A stretch of 16,163 bases of DNA, taken from NCBI GenBank assembly GCA_003165095.1, contig PLSH01000162.1, positions 52,394-68,556 on the forward strand, written 5' to 3'. Below, piece by piece: positions 7,297 through 13,450 of the stretch; within the stretch, counting starts at the first letter, position 1; each line of letters begins with the position of its first letter. Below the pieces are notes generated by a model. It had not been told where the DNA came from and did not search any database. It was given only the letters and a program-made list of their open reading frames with translations. The translations under genes were made by a program, and so were the position numbers. This DNA comes from Acidobacteriaceae bacterium (GTDB lineage: Bacteria; Acidobacteriota; Terriglobia; Terriglobales; Acidobacteriaceae).

Positions 7297-9192
7297 TTAA
7301 TAACTCAACTCGAGCACGTTGATCGAATAAGGCGGAAAAGTCTCGGAAAACTTCGGTCCGGGGATTGGTACTGCTCGCTCGACCGGCACCACTGCTCGAG
7401 GGCTGGTAATGCTGTTGGTTGCATTGGGAGTTTTGCCGGTCAACGTGGTCATGAAAGCCTGCGATGCGATCTTGCCCGCGCCTGCAAGGTCGATGACTAG
7501 AGGCTGCGCATTCGACGTTGCATTCACGACCTTCACGAAGAGCTTGCGGCGCGCCTGATCGCGCGTCGCCGACGCGTAGACGCGCGATTCCGCATTGGCA
7601 AGCGTGGCCGGCACCACCTCAGAACCGAGATGGCTGCCAAACATGACCTGCGCCCAATAACCTGGGGATCCATAGCTCGAGAGCGCGTCGTACCCGATCA
7701 AATTCGTCGCCCACTGCATCCCGCCCGGATTCACATTCACAAACAGCGGCGCATAGCTGGCCATGACAATGAGGTCGCTGTTGCGCTCAAGGCCGGTCAT
7801 CCAGGCCGCGTCACCCAGCGCAGCCTCGAGGTTGGGCGTCGGATCGCCCTCGCGCGTGGCCCACTCGCCCACAAAGATTTTCGGGCCGTTGCGGTCCGCG
7901 CTGTCGTAATGATGCGCTTCGGCAAAAGACTTTTCTGCCGCCATGTAGAAGTGCTCGTCGAGCACGTCGGGCCTGACAGCGTTTACCGGCGCCGTGGCAA
8001 TGATCTGGAGACTGGGATAGCGGTTCTTAATGGCGTGGAAGAACTGCGCGAACCTGCCGTCATAGGATTTCGAGCGGTCGAACTGGTCTTCGTTACCGAC
8101 CTCAACGTAGTGCAGCGGGAAGGGCGCGGCGTGCCCGTCCTTCACGCGCTCGGCGCCCCACCTGGTATCCGCGTTGCCGGTCACATATTCGATTTCGTCG
8201 AGGGCATCCTGAACGTACGGCTCAAGCGCCGGACCTGGATCAACGTGTTCCTGCTCGAGCGAGTAGCCGGCATAGACCGCCAGCACGGGCTCAATCTTCA
8301 GGTCCTCGCACCACTCCAGGAATTCGAGCAGTCCCATGCCGTCTGAAGAACGATAACTCCACGGGCTGGGATGGGTGGGCCTGTCGACCCAAGGACCAAT
8401 CGTTCTCTTCCAGTCAAACCGCTCCGCGATGTGATTGCCCTCGAGATAATTTCCGCCCGGCAGGCGTAGAAACTTTGGATGCATGGCCGCAAGTTTTTCC
8501 ATAATGTCGATGCGATTGCCGTGAATGCGGTCATGATACGCAGGCGGAAAGAGTGAAATCAGATTGAACCACACCGTGGCGGGGCGTGGAATGGTCAGGA
8601 TTAAATGATTGTTCCTGGTGACGGGGATGTCGCCGGTCCTCAGGGTGTACGTGTACTGCTTCCAATCGCCGGTCAGACCGGTCACTGTTGCCGTTGCCGC
8701 CACGACACCTGTCTCGTCGTTCTGGAGGGAGACGGTCACCGGCACGCCGGCCGAATCGGTTTTCGCGTAGAACGATCCGCTATAAACGGCGTGCGGCCGC
8801 ACCGCGATACCCCAGTAACCATCGTTCTCAACGCCCGCGGGCGCGGCATCAGTTGCGGCAGCAACGCTCACCTTCAGGCTGCGCGGCAGAGCGGGGCCTG
8901 GGCCGGTTGTCTCGTCGGCGAAGAGGTCGACCCTGGAATTGCCGCGCGCCACCATCGACCAGTGAAACAGCGAACCCCACCCGCCGCCGATGGCGCGGTC
9001 GCGCACCAACTCGGCGTAGAGTCCGCCGTCATATGAGTAGTTAATCTCCTCAGTCATCAGGCCGTAAAGCGTGGGGCTCACCTTTGCGGTGGGATGGTTC
9101 ACCTCAATGGTGAGCGAAGGCGTCTGCGCGGCAAGAGCCAGGGGCAGGATGAGCGCGCCAAGAAAAGCGGCAACCGCAATGCGTTTGTTCAT
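7297..9192 (-). CDS. Secreted alpha-L-arabinofuranosidase, GH51
   Basis: An exporter-targeted 631-residue GH51 enzyme that releases terminal alpha-L-arabinofuranose from arabinan, arabinoxylan or pectin side chains by a retaining mechanism. A signal peptide spans about 1-22 (NKRIAVAAFLGALILPLALAA). The region 90-217 looks like a carbohydrate-binding-module-type beta-sandwich (CBM4/9-like) inserted after the first strand. The barrel begins near KFLRLPGGNYLEGNH (240-254). The acid/base is Glu368 in YVEVGNED, and the nucleophile is Glu443 in IFVGEWATR. A C-terminal beta-sandwich follows (about 520-631). The ATG at 9192 is preceded only by a G-rich CGGGGTT stretch. It is the first gene of a two-gene operon with the GH106-like enzyme. 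The 117 bp upstream hold a promoter candidate and a LacI-type operator candidate. Both catalytic residues are intact, so activity is expected. Confidence 0.95.
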   Translation of the reverse strand: MNKRIAVAAFLGALILPLALAAQTPSLTIEVNHPTAKVSPTLYGLMTEEINYSYDGGLYAELVRDRAIGGGWGSLFHWSMVARGNSRVDLFADETTGPGPALPRSLKVSVAAATDAAPAGVENDGYWGIAVRPHAVYSGSFYAKTDSAGVPVTVSLQNDETGVVAATATVTGLTGDWKQYTYTLRTGDIPVTRNNHLILTIPRPATVWFNLISLFPPAYHDRIHGNRIDIMEKLAAMHPKFLRLPGGNYLEGNHIAERFDWKRTIGPWVDRPTHPSPWSYRSSDGMGLLEFLEWCEDLKIEPVLAVYAGYSLEQEHVDPGPALEPYVQDALDEIEYVTGNADTRWGAERVKDGHAAPFPLHYVEVGNEDQFDRSKSYDGRFAQFFHAIKNRYPSLQIIATAPVNAVRPDVLDEHFYMAAEKSFAEAHHYDSADRNGPKIFVGEWATREGDPTPNLEAALGDAAWMTGLERNSDLIVMASYAPLFVNVNPGGMQWATNLIGYDALSSYGSPGYWAQVMFGSHLGSEVVPATLANAESRVYASATRDQARRKLFVKVVNATSNAQPLVIDLAGAGKIASQAFMTTLTGKTPNATNSITSPRAVVPVERAVPIPGPKFSETFPPYSINVLELSY

Positions 9193-9201
9193 AACCCCGC
9201 C

Positions 9202-9231
9202 ATACTAATCTGCGGCTGCGGCTGCTGACAA
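9202..9231 (-). promoter_or_regulatory. Promoter candidate for the GH51-GH106 operon
   Basis: On the minus strand, TTGTCA (9231-9226) and TAGTAT (9207-9202) match sigma-70 -35 and -10 elements with an 18-bp spacer. The expected transcription start would fall only a few bases before the GH51 ATG at 9192, giving a nearly leaderless message. This agrees with the weak Shine-Dalgarno but also makes the call less certain. Confidence 0.4.
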
Positions 9232-9234
9232 TTC

Positions 9235-9248
9235 GGAAAACGTTTGCC
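9235..9248. promoter_or_regulatory. LacI-family-type operator candidate
   Basis: GGAAAACGTTTGCC is a 14-bp near-palindrome centred on CG (GGAAAAC and GGCAAAC half-sites, 6 of 7 matching). It has the AAACGTTT core typical of LacI/GalR-family operators. It lies 3 bp upstream of the proposed -35 of the GH51-GH106 operon. No LacI-family regulator is encoded in the window. Control of the glycosidase operon by a sugar-responsive regulator is inferred. Confidence 0.5.
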
Positions 9249-9309
9249 CAGTTCCCATCTACCGTCTTCCGGCGGCCGCCCCGGATGCTAAACAGTGCAT
9301 GCAGGAGCC

Positions 9310-10293
9310 TCAACCGGCGCGCTCAATCTCGGCGGTAATCGCGGCGAGAACCGCATCCGGCAGCGATGGCATGGCGCCGGACTGCGATGCCACCCAACCG
9401 CCCCAGCGGTTTCCTGCTTCGTTCAGGGTTGGAAGGTCCGCTCCGCGCAGAAGGTAGTGAGTCATGGCGGCGGTAAACGCATCGCCAGCGCCAATGGGGT
9501 CGGCCACCTTGATTGGAAATCCGGGATGCTCGTTCCACTGCACGCGGTTGACGAGCAGGCTGCCGTGGCCACCACGCGTGACGGCTATCATCTCCAATGA
9601 CGGAAACTCCTCGAGCAGGCGTTCCGCGCAAAGGCGCAGGTAGGCCGCGCCATGCGGCTCCGGCGTTTCATTCAGGGCGATGCCGAGCAGGTTCAGCACC
9701 AGCGGCGCCTCGTCCTCATTCATCTTCATCACCGTGGCCAGTTCCAGCGATTCCTCGATCACCTCGGCGGAATAAAACGGTGAGCGCAGGTTCACATCGA
9801 AGACTCGAATGCAGGACGCAGAACACTGCGCGGCCAGCGTCTGAATGGTCTGGCGGGATAGGACACTGCGCTGCGCCAGGGAACCGAAGCAGATGGCATC
9901 GGCGCGTTCGGCCAACTGCACCCACTGGTCAGAAAGCTCGAAAAAATCCCACGCCGCGGGCCGATGAATGGTGTATTGCGGTTCACCGTCCTCAAAACTT
10001 ACAGTGACACGGCCGGTCGGGTGGGCAGGGTCCACTTCAAGGAAACCGGTGTCCACCGGCATTGGATCCAGTCGGTCCACGGCGAGCCGCCCCAGTTCAT
10101 CGCGGCCAATGCGGCTCAGAATGACGGCGTGATTCCCCAGGCGTCCCACCATGACCGAGAAGTTGGCCGGCGCTCCGCCGAGCAACCCCATCGACGAGGA
10201 CCTGTCGATGGGGACCCCACTGAGCCGCGGCCCCTCGGGCAAGATATCCCACAGCAACTCGCCGATTCCCAGAATCAGATGCGGCTCTCCCAC
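9310..10293 (-). CDS. PfkB-family carbohydrate kinase (fructokinase-like)
   Basis: A 327-residue cytoplasmic sugar kinase of the ribokinase/PfkB family that transfers phosphate from ATP to a sugar hydroxyl. The N-terminal glycine segment GIGELLWDILP (9-19) and the sugar-binding GGAPANF (39-45) are typical of fructokinase-like members. RVFDVNLRSPFYS (163-175) lines the active site, and VTRGGHGS (238-245) is the conserved strand-turn. The second PfkB signature is DPIGAGDAF (265-273), with the anion hole GAG (268-270) and the catalytic base Asp271; the usual T or V after the first Asp is Pro here. The start is a GTG at 10293 with GGGAG 7 nt upstream. It lies 69 bp downstream of the methyltransferase gene on the same strand. 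The true substrate (fructose, a ketodeoxy acid or another sugar) cannot be read out. Confidence 0.93.
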   Translation of the reverse strand: MGEPHLILGIGELLWDILPEGPRLSGVPIDRSSSMGLLGGAPANFSVMVGRLGNHAVILSRIGRDELGRLAVDRLDPMPVDTGFLEVDPAHPTGRVTVSFEDGEPQYTIHRPAAWDFFELSDQWVQLAERADAICFGSLAQRSVLSRQTIQTLAAQCSASCIRVFDVNLRSPFYSAEVIEESLELATVMKMNEDEAPLVLNLLGIALNETPEPHGAAYLRLCAERLLEEFPSLEMIAVTRGGHGSLLVNRVQWNEHPGFPIKVADPIGAGDAFTAAMTHYLLRGADLPTLNEAGNRWGGWVASQSGAMPSLPDAVLAAITAEIERAG

Positions 10294-10362
10294 AGTCGTG
10301 CTCCCACAGCCATGCGATGCAGGCTGCTCTCTGAGCTACTTTCCCGCTTCTTTCGGCTCAGG

Positions 10363-11205
10363 TCAAATTCGCGCGCCTGGCCGGCGCTTCTTAGCCACCG
10401 CCGGCGATTCAAGTTGACTGTCCAGTCCCATCCAACGGTAGATCGAACAATCCTCCCACGGAAAGGCGGCATACTCACCGTCAGGCTGGCTGGTCAGGAT
10501 CCTTCGGTCGGTCTCGGTGTCAGCGCGCGACCGCCTGACCTGTCCCTGAAAAAGGCGCGTGAAGCCGGCCTGCCGCTCGAGCACGTGCTCTTGCTCGTTG
10601 TTGACGTAGAGAATGTCCAGTTGTCCTGGACGGGAGGCGAAGCTCTCGCACCAGCAGCGAAGCAAGCGGCGAAGCACCGGTCCTCGGAAGGGATTGAAAA
10701 GGAAGGCCGCGCAGGGGCCGTCCGGCATTTCGAATTCAGTGGCGTCGGCGCAGACCATCCGCATAGGCGCCCGCGCCGGGCCCGACGAACGCCACGCCGC
10801 CATATTCCTGCGCCCGATGCGTGCCAAGGTGGGATGCAATTCCACTCCGACAACTTCACGAAACGGATATTCTGTCGCCAGAAGCATTGCGCGCGCCATT
10901 CCTGCGCCCAGGTCGACAAAACTAAACTCATCGATCGGCGCCACCGGCTTCGACCTTCGCCAGCGAACGACCAGGGCTCGGAACACCGATGGCGCTACCG
11001 CATAGTAGGCCGTATTGTGCCGGTCGTTGCGATGCCCGGCGATGAGGTGCCGTCCGGCCACCAGGCCGCTGGTCCGGACCCCAAACTCCTGGTCGAATGG
11101 GTGCCGGACAAGCCCGTCTTTCACCGCCAGGCCTTTGAGAAAGCGTGGTGTCTTTTCTCCCGGTCGGGAAGGTTTCCGATTATGGATGGTGGCGCTGGTT
11201 TTCAT
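10363..11205 (-). CDS. Class I SAM-dependent methyltransferase-like protein
   Basis: A 280-residue protein with a Rossmann-type methyltransferase core. Motif I is FVDLGAGMAR (96-105), the acidic residue after strand beta-2 is Glu122 in VGVELHP (119-125), a motif like CADATEF is at 152-158, and motif IV is FLFNPF (168-173). The Asn-Pro-Phe suggests a small-molecule, protein or RNA methyltransferase, but the substrate is not recognisable. A 40-60-residue N-terminal segment, FDQEFGVRTSG (37-47), precedes the core. The C-terminus is basic (KKRRPGAR). The ATG at 11205 has AAGG 7 nt upstream. The gene starts 16 bp after the amidohydrolase-like gene, so translational coupling or co-transcription is likely. 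No signal peptide is present, unlike its upstream neighbour. It may be silent as to pathway; I cannot assign a role. Confidence 0.8.
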   Translation of the reverse strand: MKTSATIHNRKPSRPGEKTPRFLKGLAVKDGLVRHPFDQEFGVRTSGLVAGRHLIAGHRNDRHNTAYYAVAPSVFRALVVRWRRSKPVAPIDEFSFVDLGAGMARAMLLATEYPFREVVGVELHPTLARIGRRNMAAWRSSGPARAPMRMVCADATEFEMPDGPCAAFLFNPFRGPVLRRLLRCWCESFASRPGQLDILYVNNEQEHVLERQAGFTRLFQGQVRRSRADTETDRRILTSQPDGEYAAFPWEDCSIYRWMGLDSQLESPAVAKKRRPGARI

Positions 11206-11221
11206 GTTGGGACCTTGATGC

Positions 11222-12283
11222 TTAGAGCCGGTTTGCCATTTCGATGCACAGGCCGGTCACAAAATCCCGATAGCTGCCGAGCCTGGCATCCCCTCCCGCA
11301 GCAAAATACGCCTTCAGGATCCTGCGGTGACTGTCCTCGGGCAGGTCGATGCCGTTCTTCTGAAACAGCCAAACAGGAGCGGGCGTCTTCAAATCTCTCC
11401 GCTCCCAACGCGCATCCAGGAGCCGCGCCGGCACTGACTTTTCAAAGAAGAGCCGGCGCGCATTCGCGTAGAAAAAGCGGTTCCGCTCTTCGGCGGTTGG
11501 AGTCAGGCCCACGGTGTCGATCCATGCCTGCGTGGAATGGAAGGTCTCGTCGCGCCACAGCGCCACAGGGTACTCGCTGCCGAACATCACGCGGTCCCAG
11601 CCGGTGTGTTCAATCAGCGCCAAGGTCCACGGTTTCACGATCTGCGGATCCATGTACCCCTGGCGCGAGAAGATGACATAAAACCGCGGATGGCGGAACA
11701 ACTGCCTTACGAGGTCTTCGCGGGCGAGGATGGTGGGGTCGGTGGGTCCGGCGAAGTGGGTTCCGCAAGCCACCGCGTCCGGATAGCGATCCAGGAAGTC
11801 GAGGAGCACGCGAGCGGCCACGCGGTAACCGTTGTTGCCCTCCATGTAAGCCGCCCGGCCGGCGCTGCCCACCAGGTCGAGGGTCCTGGGCTCGGCTGCG
11901 ACCAGGTCGGTCTGCAGGCGGATGCCGGTAAAGCCGGCATCCAGTTGCGCGGAGATAAAATCCAGCCGTTCGGCGGGCGTTGTGCCCATTGGCAGTCCAA
12001 TCGGGCGGAGGCGGCCGGGGTACTTCAGCAGCGCATTTGATAACTCGAGCAGATCGGGGCAGGTCATGGCCGTTCCCACCACCGCTGCCTCGGCATGATT
12101 TGCGTCGAGCATGGCGATATACTCGTCGGCGGCCAGGAACCGGGGCAGGGAGACGTGGCCCCACGCGTCAATGATCTTGCGTTCCGTCTCCGGCTGCGCC
12201 TCTGTGGCGCGTGCCGGCAGAGCTCCGGTCATTGCCGCAGCAATCGACGCCTGAATGAACTCCCGCCTGCTGGTTTGCGTCAT
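11222..12283 (-). CDS. Tat-exported amidohydrolase-family (Amidohydro_2-like) protein
   Basis: A 353-residue TIM-barrel protein of the amidohydrolase-2 type. A twin-arginine signal is visible at the start: TSRREFIQASIAAAMTGALP (4-23), so the protein is exported folded. The first barrel motif reads IIDAWGH (37-43), where the family usually has a DxHxH metal pair; the first His is replaced by Trp41. Further motifs are CGTHFAGP (173-180) and MFGSEYP (233-239), where the usual Asp of FGSDYP is Glu237. The ATG at 12283 is chosen over in-frame upstream codons because AGGTGG lies 6-7 nt before it and the Tat signal starts there; a longer reading would overlap the divergent reductase gene. It is the first gene of a minus-strand run leading into the methyltransferase and kinase. 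The family is fairly sure; the substrate and even the catalytic competence are not. Confidence 0.82.
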   Translation of the reverse strand: MTQTSRREFIQASIAAAMTGALPARATEAQPETERKIIDAWGHVSLPRFLAADEYIAMLDANHAEAAVVGTAMTCPDLLELSNALLKYPGRLRPIGLPMGTTPAERLDFISAQLDAGFTGIRLQTDLVAAEPRTLDLVGSAGRAAYMEGNNGYRVAARVLLDFLDRYPDAVACGTHFAGPTDPTILAREDLVRQLFRHPRFYVIFSRQGYMDPQIVKPWTLALIEHTGWDRVMFGSEYPVALWRDETFHSTQAWIDTVGLTPTAEERNRFFYANARRLFFEKSVPARLLDARWERRDLKTPAPVWLFQKNGIDLPEDSHRRILKAYFAAGGDARLGSYRDFVTGLCIEMANRL

Positions 12284-12460
12284 TTCAACCACCTTCTTCC
12301 GCACCCGATCTTCGCCGCAGCCAATGCCTACGATTCCGAGCCATCGTTTATGACAGGCTCTATGCCGGGACAGCGATTTCCAGCTATTGTAGAACCAGTG
12401 AATGCCGTTGAGCGGACCGCCGGGACTGGTTCCATCGTATTTACCGGAATGGGAGGACAG
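12284..12460. promoter_or_regulatory. Divergent intergenic region with an 8-bp inverted repeat
   Basis: This 177-bp region separates the divergent Tat amidohydrolase-like and Tat aldo/keto reductase genes and should hold both promoters. It contains a perfect inverted repeat, GAACCAGT (12392-12399) and ACTGGTTC (12425-12432), with a 25-bp spacer and centres 33 bp apart, about three helical turns. On the minus strand TACAAT (near 12386-12391) resembles a -10, without a good -35. I could not fix a plus-strand promoter. Confidence 0.4.
12451..12456 (+). promoter_or_regulatory. Ribosome-binding site fixing the aldo/keto reductase start
   Basis: GGGAGG lies 4 nt before the ATG at 12461. An in-frame ATG at 12449 overlaps this site, so the downstream codon is preferred. 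Confidence 0.6.
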
Positions 12461-13432
12461 ATGACGCGCAAAGCAGTCTTGGCGATCAATCGCAGAATCT
12501 TTGTAGGCAGCGCCTTTGCGGGCATGAGCATGCTCGGCCTCGATGCCAGGGCAGAAAAGCCCGTTACGGGCGCAACGCCCATGCGCGAATTTGGCAAGAC
12601 GGGCGTGAAGCTGACCATCGTGGGCCAGGCAGGGGCGCGTCTGGCCCTGCTGCGCACCAAGGAGGCCGCGCGCGCCCAGGTGCGCCACGCCTACGATCTT
12701 GGCTTGAATTACTTTGACTGCGCCCACTCCTACTGGAATGGACATTCCGAGGAGGTTTACGGCGACGTGCTCTCGCCGGTACGGAAAGACGTGTTTATCA
12801 CCACCAAGTGCACCATCAGGACCCGCAAGGAAGCCGAAGCCGAGCTCAATCTCTCGCTCGCGGCTCTCAAGACCGATCACGTCGACCTGTGGCAGATTCA
12901 CGGCGTGCAGGATCGTGACGATGTCGATCGCATCTTTGCTCCCGGAGGCGCCATCGAGGCCTTCGAGAGTGCCAGGCAAGCCGGCAAATGCCGGTTCATC
13001 GGCTTTACGGGACATCACGATCCGGATGTGCACCTGGAAATGCTGAAGCGCTACGGCCAGTGGGATTCCATCCTGATGCCGCTGCACGCAGCCGACCCGG
13101 CTTACCTCAGCTTCAAGCAAAACGTCTTGCCTCACGCCGTCGATCGCGGCATAGGCATCCAAGCCATGAAGGTCTTCGGAAATGCTTTTCTGTTGCGCGT
13201 CTTAAGCGTGGAAGAGTGTCTACGCTACGCGCTCAGTTTGCCGATTTCCTGTGCGGCCGTTGGGGCCAGTACTTTCGGGCAGCTCGATGACGACGTGCGG
13301 ATTGCCCAGAACTTCAAGCCCTACACGCCAGAGGAGATGCAGACGATCGAGCAGCTGGCCGTTTCCGCCGGTCCCGGCGGGCTATATGGCCCGGCGCTTG
13401 AATACTGGAAGGTTGGCGGAGTGTGGAAGTAA
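12461..13432 (+). CDS. Tat-exported aldo/keto reductase
   Basis: A 323-residue NAD(P)-dependent oxidoreductase of the aldo/keto reductase superfamily. The four catalytic residues are all present: Asp86 and Tyr91 in YFDCAHSYWN (84-93), Lys116 in VFITTKC (111-117) and His147 in DLWQIHG (142-148). The N-terminus NRRIFVGSAFAGMSMLG (10-26) matches a twin-arginine signal, which is unusual for this normally cytosolic family and implies export with bound cofactor. The C-terminal Cys-rich iron-sulfur motif of some exported relatives is absent. The start at 12461 follows GGGAGG; an in-frame ATG 12 bp upstream is possible. It is divergent from the Tat amidohydrolase-like gene, suggesting shared control. 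It ends 13 bp before the convergent adaptor gene. The substrate is unknown. Confidence 0.92.
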   Translation: MTRKAVLAINRRIFVGSAFAGMSMLGLDARAEKPVTGATPMREFGKTGVKLTIVGQAGARLALLRTKEAARAQVRHAYDLGLNYFDCAHSYWNGHSEEVYGDVLSPVRKDVFITTKCTIRTRKEAEAELNLSLAALKTDHVDLWQIHGVQDRDDVDRIFAPGGAIEAFESARQAGKCRFIGFTGHHDPDVHLEMLKRYGQWDSILMPLHAADPAYLSFKQNVLPHAVDRGIGIQAMKVFGNAFLLRVLSVEECLRYALSLPISCAAVGASTFGQLDDDVRIAQNFKPYTPEEMQTIEQLAVSAGPGGLYGPALEYWKVGGVWK

Positions 13433-13450
13433 GCGAGCACTTTGCTTACT
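13428..13450. terminator. Dyad spanning both stop codons of convergent genes
   Basis: AGTAAGC (13428-13434) and GCTTACT (13444-13450) form a perfect 7-bp inverted repeat with a 9-nt loop. The TAA of the aldo/keto reductase (13430-13432) and the TAA of the adaptor gene (13446-13448, minus strand) sit at mirror positions in the two arms. There is no T tract, so it may act as a shared transcript end structure rather than a classical terminator. Confidence 0.4.

Noticed and set aside
7630..8346. A 238-codon open frame on the plus strand
   Set aside because: Antisense to GH51, no motif or ribosome-binding site support.
9271..9280. GGCGGCCGCC palindrome in the gap upstream of GH51
   Set aside because: A short GC palindrome in a GC-rich genome with no T tract after it. 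It may help end the kinase transcript but cannot be called a terminator.
9964..11676. A 570-codon open frame on the plus strand
   Set aside because: It runs antisense across the kinase, the methyltransferase and the amidohydrolase-like genes. Its translation is Arg/Pro-rich without any domain, typical of a GC-rich shadow frame.
12095..12460. N-terminal extension of the aldo/keto reductase to 445 residues
   Set aside because: It would overlap the start of the divergent amidohydrolase-like gene and bury the Tat signal. A good ribosome-binding site precedes 12461.
12284..13162. N-terminal extension of the amidohydrolase-like gene to 646 residues
   Set aside because: The extra 293 codons are antisense to the aldo/keto reductase catalytic region. 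The Tat signal and ribosome-binding site place the start at 12283.
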